64,000 bases of DNA, taken from contig OZ020489.1 in the NCBI GenBank assembly GCA_963971405.1, forward strand, positions 40,688,510-40,752,509, in the 5' to 3' direction. Position 1 is the first letter of the stretch, and each line of letters opens with the position of its first letter. Under the pieces are notes generated by a model. The model was not told the DNA's origin, ran no database searches, and was given only the letters and a program-made list of their open reading frames with translations. Below, in pieces: positions 12,176 through 23,335 of the stretch. Both the position numbers and the translations under genes were made by a program. This DNA comes from Psococerastis gibbosa (Eukaryota > Arthropoda > Insecta > Psocodea > Psocidae).

Positions 12176-12770
12176 AAAAAAGATTATTACAGAGATAGAA
12201 TTAGAGAGAATAAGGCCAATCCCAGCAAAACTTAGAACCTAATTAACGAAATAACTGATAACGGCAATATAAAAGGGCAAGGGCGTCGCTAAAATAAAAA
12301 GTAGTCTATTGACGCCCAAATTGAGTGGTAACGGAGTTTATTTGTCTGTGCCTTTAACACTCGGGTGACATGGCATTTTTTTATGAGAAATGAATAATTA
12401 ATTAAATAACGTATTAATGAAGTTAAGTTTATATTTATGATCCCACTGAATATTTTCCTATAGTGACTACTCGTTGGCCGATGCTGGTATCCGTTTATTT
12501 CCGGTTCTGTAACCATTATGGTTAATCATTATTTTATTCCTTTTTCTAATAATATGATTTACGGGCGAATAATAAATACAAATATAAAACCAACTTCATT
12601 TACTATTCTAACAGGGCCGATCATCCTATATCTAAATCTCCTACAATGTTAAACATGTAGGGTAGGCTACTCTGTATTCTTGTTGTATATGATAACACAC
12701 CGTAGCATAACCAGTCAAAAATATAAACATAACTTTCACAATTCCAGATTCAATCGTAAATAAGAGTGAC
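12176..12770. other. Non-coding stretch, nothing recognised
   Basis: The inverted LINE segment probably ends within about 12180-12290. The rest shows no signature. Confidence 0.35.
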
Positions 12771-12960
12771 AAGGACATATTAGTGCACGGACAGTTTTCC
12801 CCCGAAAGGTTATTAGTTCGAGCCCCACACTTGCTACATATTCTAGCCATGCTTCGGAGGGTCCCGGGCATTCCTAGTTTAGTGCAAGAGAGGGCTTTAT
12901 AACCCTAACTCCACTAGGTTGGGCTAGTAACAGAACATAAATTCATTATTTATTTATTTA
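12771..12960 (+). mobile_element. tRNA-derived SINE, copy 2
   Basis: A diverged copy of the SINE at 5515-5728. The box B region reads AGTTCGAGCCC, followed by CATGCTTCGGAGGG, CTTTATAACCCTAACTCC and an ATTT-repeat tail (about 12944-12960). Confidence 0.75.
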
Positions 12961-13118
12961 CAAGAACTTACGCAGCTGATAGTCACGGCATACTAAGCGG
13001 TTAGTTAAGTTGGGAATGGCATTTTTTTTTTTTTTTTTTTTTTTTTGCGGTGCCTCCTTAAAGTAAGGTTCGTTGCGTCGACCTTTGAGATCTATTGCAG
13101 CCGCTTTGTCATGGAGAT

Positions 13119-14582
13119 TCATGTCTGGAATATACCCACTTTCTTGATGAAAGAGCGGGTTTTTCCTACTGGATCTTCACGAATTGTCTTCGTTTCTGAC
13201 CCTGGTATTCCCAGTATCCTAAAACGGTTTTTGGCCAGAGCTTCACATTCTAAGAGAACGTGCTCTGCTGTTTCATCCTCCATTTCACACCATCTACATT
13301 CTCTACTGCCCGTGTGGACTTTGAGTTTATGCAGATGATGTCTTAGGTGGCAGTGCCCTGTGAGCAAACCAACAATATTCCTTATTTCTAATCTGCCAAG
13401 TAATAGCAAATTTTGGGTAAGTTTTTTTGATGGTTTTATTCCAAGTCTTTTTAGACTTCGTTTTTCTGTCATATTGTGCCAGGATTCAATTTTCTTGGTC
13501 TGGATCCATCTGTCAACTATAGTGCGTACACTTCCATAGGATATACCACAGGTTGGCTCTGGTCCAACAAATATTGAGTCCGAACCTATATTTGCTAGTG
13601 CATCGGCTCGTTCATTTCCCTCTACTCCAGAGTGTCCCGGCACCCACTCCAACCTAAGTTTATTATTTTTACTTACTCTGAGTAGGAGCTGTTTACAATC
13701 CCGTACTAACTTTGATTTAGTACAGTAAGAATCCAGAGCTTTAATAGCTGCTTGGCTATCAGAAAAAATGTGAATGGTCTTATTCTCATATTCCATTCTC
13801 AGAATTTCCCTTAAGCACTCAGCAATGGCACAGACTTCAGCCTGAAAAACCGTGCAAAATTTTCCCAGGCTTATGCTGATGGACTTAACTGGGTTCACCC
13901 CGTTAATTCCCGCACCCGTTCCATTTGCTGTCTTAGAGCCATCAGTAAACCATACCAGTGTGCCAGCCTCCTGGCTCAGCGTACCCTCCGTCCAGCTTTC
14001 TCGAGTTAAGATTCTGGATTCGAAGGGCCTCCTAAAGTCATATTCAGGCAACATCTGATCAGATGGCATACTAATGCCTTCCTCAGTAATTGAGTTTTTT
14101 ATAGCACAGTGTCCTCTGAGGGAATTTTCCCAGAGTCCTCCTTGCTCCAATCTGTACGCACTCATTCTGGCCTGCCCCATAATAAATAAATTTAATGATG
14201 GGAGATCCAGAAGGGTATCTAGGGCGTCAGTGGGAGTGGTAGACATTGCACCTGTTATTCCTATGCAAGCCAACCTCTGCACACTATTTAGTGTTAATTT
14301 GGCTGTGGTTTGATTTGCCTTCTGCCACCAAACTACAGCGGCATATGGGATTACAGGCCTTATGACAGCCGTATATAGCCAGTAAGTCATTCTAGGCCTT
14401 ATCCCCCAAGTTTTCCCAATCGCTCTCCTGCATGCAAGCATGCAGTTTTTCGCTTGGATTACTCTAGACTTTAGATGGGCATTCCAAGTAAGAGTCCGGT
14501 CTAAAGTGACCCCCAAATACTTGACTTCCTTCGCCCATTTGAGTTGTTCTCCAAATAGTATTGGAGGTTCCCTATCACTCAC
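13119..14582 (-). pseudogene. LINE ORF2 C-terminal half: RT thumb, RNase H and C-terminal domain
   Basis: About 487 codons. The N-terminal part is the RT thumb (KYLGVTLDRTLTW, then IRPVIPYAAVVW). An RNase H domain follows around residues 210-330 with WFTDGSK, FQAEVCA, FSDSQAA and PGHSGVEGNERAD, so all four acidic/His motif positions are present. The C-terminus carries a Cys-rich motif near CRWCEMEDETAEHVLLEC. RNase H after RT places it in the I/LOA/Ingi group, with LOA-like as the best guess. It belongs to the same gene as the RT piece at 14663-15385 but is out of frame with it. Confidence 0.88.
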
Positions 14583-14662
14583 CCTTTGTTGGCGAGTGAA
14601 TGGAATAATGTGAGTTTTGGCAGGATTAACTCTAAGGGATTCTTCCAGACACCAATTCTCTA

Positions 14663-15385
14663 CTATTTTAATAGCTCTTGCATTAGTTCCATCACAGTAG
14701 CGATGAATTTACCCACCACCACTATGACAAAGTCATCCGCAAAGGCTTGTGTGTACAGTCCCTCCCCATTCAGAATTACCAAAAGTCTATCGGCCACCAG
14801 ATTCCACAGTAGAGGTGAGAGAACACCCCCCTGAGCACATCCTTTGGTCGCCAACACTACCTTCTCGGTATCAAACAACGAGGCCTGTAGTTCTCTACGA
14901 TAGAGCATATTTTTTATCCATCGACAAGTTGTACCTTTAACTCCAGCTTCCCTAACTGCTCTTATCATTGAGCTATAGGTAGTGTTGTTGAAGGCACCCT
15001 CTATATCCATGAATGTTGCAAGAGCAATTTCTTTACATTCCAAGGATTTTTCAACCTTGCTGACTAGCATATGTAGTGCAGCCTCAGTTGATCTTCCTGG
15101 TCTGTATGCAAATTGATTTTCATGAAGATCATTGTTCCTCTTCAAGACTTTTCTTATTTCTTTATCAAGAATTTTTTCCATGGTTTTAAGCATGAATGAA
15201 TTAAGGCATATTGGTCTATACGAACTTGCTTCCGCATATGACTTTTTACCCGGTTTAGGAATAAAGACCACTTTCGCTCTGACCCATGCTTTGGGGACAT
15301 ATCCTAATGCTAGACTTGATATGTATATGTTCGTCAGGACTGGAATAATTATTTCTCTTCCCTCTTGAAGAAGTCTAGGAAATGT
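14663..15385 (-). pseudogene. LINE ORF2 RT domain, truncated and frameshifted
   Basis: The RT palm and fingers are visible as VVFIPKPGKKS, SYRPICLNSF, QFAYRPGRSTE, FMDIEGAFNN (motif A), CAQGGVLSPLLW (motif B) and QAFADDFVIV (motif C). The coding similarity extends beyond the first Met at 15271 up to about 15385, where a stop lies at the 5' truncation point. One frameshift near 14690 separates it from the RNase H half at 13119-14582. The catalytic FADD is intact. Confidence 0.85.
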
Positions 15386-15396
15386 CTAGGAAGTCT

Positions 15397-15641
15397 GGGA
15401 ATGGCATACTGACATACAAGCAGAAAACTGTCTCTTTACTGATGTAAGACTATCACCACTTGGTTTTTTTCTCGTCGCTTCCGGGAATGGCATACTGACA
15501 TACAAGCTGAAAAGTGTCTCTTTACTGATGTAAGACTAAGACTTGGTTTTTTTTTTCGTCGTTTCCGGGAATGACATACAGACATACAAGCTGAAAACTG
15601 TCTCTTCACTGATGTAAAATGGTTTTTCTCGTCGTTTCCGG
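15397..15641. repeat. Tandem array, three ~85-bp units
   Basis: Units start at about 15397, 15483 and 15567 (periods 86 and 84 bp), each opening with GGGAATGRCATACWGACATA and ending in a T-rich CTCGTCGTTTCC-type segment. The LINE at 13022-15395 inserted at the start of unit 1. The open frame on the - strand across the array is a by-product of the repeats. Confidence 0.85.
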
Positions 15642-15846
15642 AGTCCACAATATTCAATTGGTACCGAAGGGAAGCAGAAGTCAGAACCTGTAGGCACACA
15701 GAAGACTAGCGACACCCAACTAGTTCTTTGAAGAGAGGGACCAAAGTGGTCTCACGACCAGGGTGTAATCAAAAACATTATACCTGAAACAAAGAAAATT
15801 ACATCTCACAATTACAGATACTATCACAGATATCAGATGTTCTTTT

Positions 15847-16106
15847 GGCGGCAATTCCACCGGCGAATTTACTTCATTTGTGATATTTCGTTTGTTTTGC
15901 TATAAGGAGACTATTATGTAGATACTTAACTTATCTATTATACATTACGTTATAATATGGTAGCAGACATCATTAATAAGTCTCTACCATATTATAACTT
16001 AATTTATAATAGTTAAGTTAAGTATCTACATAATAGTCTCCTTAAAACAAAGCAAACAAAAAATCGCAAATCACAGATGAAGTAAATTCGCCGGTGGAAT
16101 TGCCGC
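15847..16106. mobile_element. Foldback MITE, family D
   Basis: A 260-bp near-palindrome. The ends GGCGGCAATTCCACCGGCGA and its complement are followed by matching ATTTACTTCATYTGTGAT, AGGAGACTATTATGTAGATA and AACTTATTATA-type sequence toward the centre. Each arm is about 115 bp. There is no coding capacity and no clear target duplication. Confidence 0.82.
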
Positions 16107-16117
16107 TTTTAATGGCT

Positions 16118-16375
16118 CTACATGATTAAAGAAATCGCCAATATTATGTTCAAGCCGTCTAGTCTAGTGAATGTCTTGTCACAAAGTTGAAGCGTTGGAA
16201 ATGTAGTAATTACTTCCAAGCTGTCCAAGCGCGTCCAAAACTGGGCGAAATTCATAGCCGCCACATTGGCCTCCCACAGGTCTTCAGGTGTGCAGCGGTG
16301 GGGGCAAAGGCTGCACAGGAACAGATGTTCTAAATCTTGGCGCTGGCCGCATGCGTAGAGGGTGTCATGTGTCAT
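16118..16375 (-). pseudogene. LINE ORF2 C-terminal remnant (weak)
   Basis: About 85 codons with a Cys/His pattern (ACGQRQDLEHLFLCSLCPHRC) like the C-terminal Cys-His motif that closes many LINE ORF2 proteins. No RT is attached. It could also be an unrelated open frame. Confidence 0.35.
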
Positions 16376-16398
16376 GTGAAATGTAGTGCAAAAATAGG

Positions 16399-16500
16399 AT
16401 GCTGGATCACCTGGAAGGAGGACCTCGGACGTGCCAAGTTCTGAAGAGGAAGGCGCAGGACCGAGAAAGCTGGAGGGAATTTCTGCTAACCAATCGTTGA
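16399..16500 (+). pseudogene. LINE/RTE-type ORF C-terminal remnant (weak)
   Basis: A 33-codon frame ends in KRKAQDRESWREFL plus a few residues before TGA. This matches the 'AxDRxxWRxxV' end of RTE-like ORFs (compare CDRAEWRGIVRAA in the RTE here at 28145-28185). The upstream part is lost. Confidence 0.4.
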
Positions 16501-17070
16501 GATTTTGCCCTCAGAATAAGAATTGAATACCCCCGTCAAATAACGTTTTAACTCCCATTTGCATAAATGCTCAGCAGTGATTAAAATGACAAAGTCAGCT
16601 ACTACTCGGGTCGCAGGTGGCGGATAGCGGATGGTGTGCATGATGTGCTTGGATAGTGTCTTGCTTTTGCTTTGCCTTGCATGATAATCTCTCCTGGCTA
16701 CACTGTGCGGGCCTGCCCCTTATGGGGTCCCGGACCGAGGCGGCGGGCAGGGGAAGCGTCTCAGCGGACCCTCCCGTGACGAGCCTTGTCACCAGGGTGG
16801 AGGACACCTCCCTCGTCCCTGGTAAGTAGCGAAGCCTCAAGACTTCACGAAACAAGGCTCCTAGGCTGTCTCTGGGTGGAGGTCCCCTTCCTCGTCCCAG
16901 AGAAGTAGGAGTGGTCTTATACCGCTCTGAAACAGTCCTAGACAATACAAGGAGCCCACCTTCCAAAGCCAGCGAACCCGAACGCTGCGAGGGGTAACCC
17001 CCCAGAGGGTTGGCGCGGGGCTAACCACCCATCCCGTAAAACGACCCCGGTTACGAATCACGCTACTACA

Positions 17071-19759
17071 ATGCCTCGGATACCCAACGATTTTATGACG
17101 ACAACCGCTAAACGTTTTGGGACATGGAATGTTCGGAGTTTAAGAAAGACTGGCTCTTTCGAAACCGTGACGAAGGTCCTACAGGACTACAACATTGGAC
17201 TCTGTGCAATCCAGGAAGCTAGATGGCCCGGTCAAGGGTCCTATCGTAACCTCGGGTTTAGCCTATTTTATAGTGGTGACGACCAAGGAAGACAAATCCT
17301 TGGAACTGCATTTTTGATTAGCGACAAACTTTTGTGCAATGTGTTGAACTTTTATCCTGTTAACAGTAGGCTATGTGTTTTGAGGCTGAAAGGTCGCTTT
17401 CAGAATGTCACAATTATAAACTGTCACGCTCCTACCGAAGACAGCGCAGAGGAGGACAAGGACGCCTTCTACGACGTGTTAGAGCAATCCATAGCTAATG
17501 TACCAAGTTTTGATGTGAAGTTGGTAATCGGGGATTTTAATGCCAAACTGGGAAGAGAAACAATATGGCAACCCAATGTTGGTAGATACAGCCTCCACGA
17601 CAACACAAACAACAATGGGACCCGACTGGCAAGTTTCGCTGTATCAGCGGGGTTGTACGTCAAGAGCACTATGTTTAATCACAAGGATGTACATAAGGAG
17701 ACATGGATTTCCCCAGACGGTAATACCAAGAATCAAATTGACCACATATTAGCATGCCGAAGACATCAACGCTCAATTACTGATGTTAGAAGTTTCCGCG
17801 GGGCTGACGGAGACAGTGACCACCACCTGGTAGGTTTCGACTTCAGGCATCGTATAGCAGCACCGGTTGCTAACCGTGGAACCAAAACTCCAACATGGGA
17901 CCTAGATAAACTAAAAACCAATCAAGATAAGTCAGCCTTTCAGATTGAGCTTCTAAACCGCTTCGAAGCCCTCTCCAATGAGGCCAACTGTGATAAACTC
18001 TGGGAAGACATAAAAGAAGCTGTGGCAAAATCGGCAGATAGAATACTTGGACGGCGACCAAGAAGAAAGAAAGCCTGGTTTAACACTCGGTGCCAAACGG
18101 CCATAGAGAATAGAAGGATCGCTCGCCAAGCTTTCCTCTCAGACAACTCAAAACGCATAGATTATCTTAACGTGAGACGGCAAACCTGCACCTGCTTAAA
18201 AAGGGAAAAAAGGCGTTTTCTCAATGACAAAATGCGAAGTATTGAGACCAACAGAGTTGCAAACAATGGTCGGGAAATGTACAGAACTATCGGTGGCATG
18301 CAGGGCAAAAGACAAAGACTCAGTGCCATCAGAGACGTAGATGGTAATTTACTGAACAACCCACACGAAGCTTTGGAGCAGTGGCGCTACTATTTCCAGA
18401 CCCTTCTAAATGTGGAACACGAGGAGGAGGAGGAGGAGGGTGAACCCCCCATTTACCAGACAGCCGAAATTCAAATTAACCCACCTACCAGAGAAGAAAT
18501 TGTGCTGGCCCTAGCGATGCTTAAAAATAACAAGTCACCTGGGGTAGATGGTATCCCAGCAGAGCTCTTAAAACAAGGAGGGGAGGCAATTGTTGACCGA
18601 ATACACCAGCTAATCCTTCAAATCTGGCATGAAGAGAGAATACCTCAGGAGTGGAATGTTTCAGTTATAACCCCTGTTTTCAAGAAGGGTGATAGAACGC
18701 TGTGCAATAATTACCGAGGCATATCACTGTTAACCACGGGATACAAGGTTTTCTCAAACATCCTACTGCTGAGACTGCGCCCGTACGCGGAAGAAGTCAT
18801 AGGAGACTATCAGGCGGGTTTCAGAAGAAACCGATCAACTACTGACCAACTCTTCACTCTCAGACAAATTCTGGAAAAATGCTGGGAGCACAACTTGAAA
18901 GTGCACAATGTTTTCATTGACTTCTCAAAGGCCTACGACTCCATAGCTAGAGATAAAATGTGGACTATCCTAGATGAGTTTGGGGTGCCCAGAAAGCTAC
19001 GAAAAATGACACAGGTGTGTGTTGAAGGCTCCCGAGCTCGAGTCAAAGCGGATGGAGGCCTCTCAGCCCCTTTCGACGTGGCAACCGGCGTTAAGCAGGG
19101 AGACGGCCTTTCTCCCCTTCTTTTCAACCTGGTCTTGGAAAAATGCACGAGGAAGGCAAGAGAAATGAGAGGAGGAGTGACGGTGGACAACAATATAAAG
19201 ATACTGGGCTACGCAGATGACCTCAACGTCATATCCCACACAAAAACGGAAGTGGATGCATTGGTGGTCTCGATTGAGGAGGAGGCAAGGAAGGTTGGCC
19301 TCAAGATAAACGTGGAGAAAACAAAGTATTTACAAGTGTCTCGCCACCCCTGTCCCCCCCAACAAGGCCGTTTTGAGGAAGTTGAAGAGTTCCGGTATCT
19401 GGGATCGGTAATGACGAGAGACAACCGAGTAAGAGCAGACGTCATCAGCCGTATAAAAGCTGCCAATGTGGCTTACTTTCAAACGAGACCCCTTTTCAAC
19501 TCCAGGCTTCTATCATGGACCACCAAAACTCGGCTCTATAAAACCCTAGTACTACCGGTTCTGCTATATGGCGCGGAAGCTTGGACGCTAACATCCAGGG
19601 AATGCGACGCACTGCGAGTGTTCGAGAACAAGATGCTCAGGCGGATTTTTGGTGGGATCATTGAGGACGGCAACTACAGTGCTAGAACCAACGCAGAAAT
19701 TCACGCCCTATACAAATCAGCTAGTGTCTTGGATCGTCTCAGGGGGCAGCGACTCCAAT
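17071..19759 (+). pseudogene. RTE LINE ORF2, part 1: endonuclease and reverse transcriptase
   Basis: About 896 codons before the Gypsy insertion. The AP endonuclease covers residues ~15-255 with GTWNVRS, IQEARW, VIGDFNAKLG, QIDHILACRR and SDHHLV, so the catalytic Asp/His residues are present. The RT covers ~490-830 with YRGISLL, FIDFSKAYDS (~614), GVKQGDGLSPLLFNLV and YADDLNV (~713), followed by LLYGAEAW and a Cys-free RTE-type tail. The start ATG at 17071 is the first Met before the endonuclease. The reading frame has no internal stop. Disruption comes only from the Gypsy insertion, whose LTR supplies the stop. Upstream tandem-like GTGGAGG...CCTCGTCCC motifs (16797-16910) lie in the leader. 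Confidence 0.93.
19756..19759. other. 4-bp target site duplication of Gypsy-1 (left, CAAT)
   Basis: CAAT directly precedes the left LTR. The same CAAT follows the right LTR at 27966-27969. Four base pairs is a usual Ty3/Gypsy length. Confidence 0.88.
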
Positions 19760-20682
19760 TGTAACGATTCAAATCGTACCTTTAATTAGAGTTGTGTAAA
19801 CAACTCTCTTTTAACCATTTAGAAGAAATTACAATCCTTACAGGTAATTCTTACTCACATATAAATCATTTTTCCTTTGTTTATTTCGTTTATTTACATC
19901 GCCATTCTCCAACAATAATAATAATTATTTCCTCACAGACATTGTACCTTAAAAATTAAAGTAAAAGGCAGCGAAAATATATTCTTGAAAAATTCAATTA
20001 TCTAGCAAACAATGTAATTATAAATTCTTGTTCAAATATTTTTTAGCCACTAAATTTTATCATATTTAAAGTAAGGGTTGCTCAGGGAAATCTGTCGAAA
20101 ATTAAAAATTAAAATAATTGTAAAGTAGTCGACAGAGAGAGGCTGCGCTGTCGTCTGCATTCCGAAGGGTCTCTGGACAGGACATTTTTTTAATAAAAAT
20201 TTTCTAAAATGGAATTATCATATATAAATAATAAGAAAATATACGTAAGAATGGAGGAGTGAGAGGAAAAGGGGTCTTCCCCCCCATAGGGGGCCTAGTG
20301 TGGCGAGATGTAACCCAAAATCCAGACCTAGTTGTGTTCGAAGGCCAATTGTAATCAACGTACTACATGTATGGGTTAATGTTATAATTATCTGAAGGAT
20401 CGAAGGAGATTCCTTATTAAATGTCAGGTATACTATGCATAGTATAGGGGTTCTTTAATCTGTATCGTATGACAATATTTTGTTGATTCTAAAAATATAA
20501 TCGCAGTTACATTCGCACAACTCCTGCCTTGATACTTATGACTACCTAGAACCTTGCAGACTTAGACGGTAAATAAAATTCCCACGGCAAAGATTGAGCT
20601 AGTCGATGCACCGGCAAAACCTTAGCTAGGTTAGAACGGGAGTGCACGCCCGGATTAGCTTAAGCTAAGGGGAAGCCTTATA
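19760..20682 (+). repeat. 5' LTR of Gypsy-1
   Basis: It starts TGTAACGATTC and ends CTTATA. It is matched base for base, as far as I can read, by 27043-27965. The end is set by the point where the two copies diverge (AAAAGTGG here against CAATGG at the other). Confidence 0.93.
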
Positions 20683-20687
20683 AAAAG

Positions 20688-20700
20688 TGGCGCCCGTACG
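20688..20700 (+). promoter_or_regulatory. Primer binding site of Gypsy-1
   Basis: TGGCGCCCGTACG begins 5 bp after the LTR. TGGCGCC is complementary to the 3' end of tRNA-Lys-type primers. The match beyond the first 8 bases was not checked against host tRNAs. Confidence 0.7.
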
Positions 20701-22030
20701 CGTTTTTTTTTTCTTTTCTTCTCTTTTCATAATGGCGTCCCGACTATTATTTTCTTCAAAACAGTTTTATTTGGTAATTCGACTTAAAATACATAATTAA
20801 TTTAATATGGCAACCAATTGCATTGATAACAATAAACAGCGTGAAAGTTTAATTTCTTTCGAGGTTCTTTTCATTACTACTGTTGCCGTCAAGGGTTAGC
20901 ATCTTCTAGGGGGTTATGAGTGTCAGGACAGGAGGATGTTGTTATAGTTTTGACAGCTGTAATATCCTTTAGCTAAGTTGCTATTGCGACGGAAACGTTG
21001 GTTAATTATTAATTAGTAATTTTATTTTCACTCAGGAATACTCTGATTTTTCTATGAAATTAGTTACCTTTGTACCTCGGTATTGAAGAATTCTTGCACT
21101 CTGAAAGTTCATGAGTTAAATGGTTCACTTAATATTTTGCGTAATAATACGCGTTATAGTCGTCGCCTTTGAGTTAGTCAACGGACTTTGCAAATTCAGG
21201 GTTTTTGTTGTTTATGTCAGCACTACTACTACGTTTTGCACCTTACAACTAGTTACTGTACTTAAGTTGGTTCAGTCAACATTTTTGAGTAATGGTATTC
21301 ATTATCGTTTTCGCATTTAAGATAGTGAACGGACACTGCAAATAAAGGTGTCGTTTTTGTCATGTGTATGCGCTACTACGTGTTACACTCCAGCAAGTAT
21401 AGTTATAGTTATTCAGCAATGGCTTGGTTTCTGACGCGACATGACTTGTTGTGTAGTAGTTTTAATGTTGTTGGGGTTAGAGATAAACAATTGTAGTTTT
21501 GGGATGATATCTCAAATGTTACGAGATTTAGTGACAGTTCAGATGATATCTCCGGCGTTCCTGATCTTGGTTGCGGTGGGGATGGTATCTCGAAGGTTAC
21601 AGATTGGAGTGGCAATTGAGATGTTATCTCCCATGCTCCAAAAATTAGTGGCGCTTGCTACAAGTTATGGGTTTCTGGGGTTGTTGTCCTCGATTGACAA
21701 TAATTAGCCTTGTGCTTGAGTCAAATTATTTGTATTAAAGTTGGTATGTGTTTTATGTCTTTCGAATTGGCCTTCGAAATGGGTTTCCCAAGAATTTAAG
21801 TATTAAAGTAATGTTTCGTCCGCAAGTTTCGGCCGAAGTGGGGGGGGTATGACTCCAAAATTTAATGAAAATTATCAGTTTAGTTGTTTGTTCTCTATAT
21901 AAGAGAATTGTAGTGTGGTAAACATACATTACGATATATATATGATTATTCATATTATAGTATATTGTTATGATATAGGTTGGCTTACCTTAAAAGAGTC
22001 TGGCGCCCTTAATACAAAATTAAGCACCTT
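20701..22030 (+). other. Long Gypsy-1 leader without an ORF
   Basis: About 1.3 kb between the PBS and the gag ATG, unusually long for Ty3/Gypsy. It has many short open frames and no family signature. Several ATGs precede the gag start, so internal initiation or splicing may be used. Confidence 0.6.
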
Positions 22031-23335
22031 ATGAAAAATTTTTATAGTATTCTTCAACAATTGAGTAATGATGAATTAGAATTTATAGGTACGTCTGAAG
22101 GTGTTCTTTTCCCTACAAGTGATAGAAAGTCGCTTCTAAAAATTTTACGTACGTATTTTGAGGTAAATGTTCAGAAGCAATTTCTTGTGTTTTCATTGCA
22201 TCAAAAGAAATTATTGACGATGTCTGCTCCTACTACGCCGGTGACGACTGTTCCTACAACGTCAACGTCTTCGCTTACGCAGACATCGCCAGTTGTTCCT
22301 GTCGCAGTCACTGCGGCACTGCCAGCTGCATCTGTTACCGCACCAGCATCAGGAGGGATTGTTCCAGTTCCCATATCGTCGTTGCAACAGAACGTCGCGT
22401 ACGCGCAGCCTGCTGTCACGACGACTTCGGGACTCCTTCCTTCTATTGCGATGCCTACGATACCAGGTGTTCTTCCACATTCTAACAATCCACAGTCAAC
22501 TTCCACTGTGTTCTTAGGTATGCCTCCGGTGAAGGCTCCGGCTCAGCAGCAAACTTCGCGTCATCTCATAGATGAGTTTGTTCTACAGGCTTCGAAGAGA
22601 GATATAAGCTTTGACGGTTCGGACCCCACTAAGATAATGTCTTTCTTAAAGTCCATTACCCGGCTTTTGGGTAGGTATCACCTTACGGATGCCGACCTCC
22701 TCCAGGCCTTGCCGGACTTGCTGCAAGGCACCGCCTTGAGATTTTTTGAAGCTCGCCTTTCACGGGTACAAACGTGGCAAGAAGTTTGTGACCGACTGAT
22801 AGCCAACTATCACCCGGCGACATACCAGGACACGCTTCTGGAAGAGATGACGGCGCGTAGACAGGGGTTGCAGGAGCCTCCTGAACAATTCATCTCTTCA
22901 GTAATATTGATGAATGCGGATCTGTCAGTACAGTTCTCCGATACTCAACTCGCAGAGTTTATTCGAAGGAGACTGAATCCAACGTACCTTCAGCGTATTG
23001 ATAGTAGAAGGGTAATGGATCTAGACACCCTCGAAAATGAATGTAATCGTGTTTCTATTGAGTTAGAAATAATTAGCAAGTACCAGGCGCCGTCGGTAGC
23101 AGTACTGCAACATCCATTGTACGGCGTTCCTCAGCCACCTGCACCAGTTCGGCATGTGTCTTCATTAGCGGTCGCTACAACGGTAAATACAGCTGCAGCT
23201 GCTACAGCGACGACTAAGAAGAAAAAGAAAAATTCTGGTAACAATCAGTCCGTGGATTTAAGTAATCAATTGGCAGTTTTAACAAATTTGCTCAGTGATG
23301 TCCTAGCGACTAGGCCGCCACCACAGGGAAACTAA
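22031..23335 (+). CDS. gag: Gypsy-1 Gag
   Basis: 434 residues. A low-complexity Thr/Pro/Ala/Ser-rich section (~65-175) is followed by a helical capsid-like domain (~180-350). That domain contains RDISFDGSDP, LQALPDLLQGTALRFFEAR and YHPATYQDTLLEEM, a pattern of the retrotransposon gag family. The C-terminus is basic (KKKKK near residue 400) and has no CCHC zinc knuckle, so nucleic-acid binding is probably by the lysine cluster. Gag forms the intracellular particle. The ORF ends TAA at 23333, one codon after a slippery heptamer, and pol follows in the -1 frame. Confidence 0.87.
   Translation: MKNFYSILQQLSNDELEFIGTSEGVLFPTSDRKSLLKILRTYFEVNVQKQFLVFSLHQKKLLTMSAPTTPVTTVPTTSTSSLTQTSPVVPVAVTAALPAASVTAPASGGIVPVPISSLQQNVAYAQPAVTTTSGLLPSIAMPTIPGVLPHSNNPQSTSTVFLGMPPVKAPAQQQTSRHLIDEFVLQASKRDISFDGSDPTKIMSFLKSITRLLGRYHLTDADLLQALPDLLQGTALRFFEARLSRVQTWQEVCDRLIANYHPATYQDTLLEEMTARRQGLQEPPEQFISSVILMNADLSVQFSDTQLAEFIRRRLNPTYLQRIDSRRVMDLDTLENECNRVSIELEIISKYQAPSVAVLQHPLYGVPQPPAPVRHVSSLAVATTVNTAAAATATTKKKKKNSGNNQSVDLSNQLAVLTNLLSDVLATRPPPQGN

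Larger units (their letters stand above)
13011..15407 (-). mobile_element. 5'-truncated RNase-H LINE with target duplication
   Basis: The insertion spans 13022-15395 on the - strand. Its poly-A tail appears as 25 T residues at 13022-13046. The flanks TGGGAATGGCA at 13011-13021 and 15396-15406 are identical (one further T is ambiguous), giving a target duplication of 11-12 bp. The target was the first repeat of a tandem array at 15397-15641. RT and RNase H domains are kept, and the 5' part including the endonuclease is lost. Confidence 0.9.

Noticed and set aside
15436..15699. Cys-rich 87-codon ORF on the - strand
   Set aside because: The repeated peptide is the translation of an 85-bp tandem array, with no family signature.
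16595..17061. Two overlapping - strand ORFs before the RTE ORF
   Set aside because: They are GC-rich shadows of the RTE leader on the other strand.
21120..21707. Short ORFs in the Gypsy-1 leader as a possible extra gene
   Set aside because: No conserved motif, and composition like the surrounding non-coding leader.
22201..22506. 101-codon - strand ORF inside gag
   Set aside because: Antisense shadow of the Thr/Ala-rich part of Gypsy-1 Gag.
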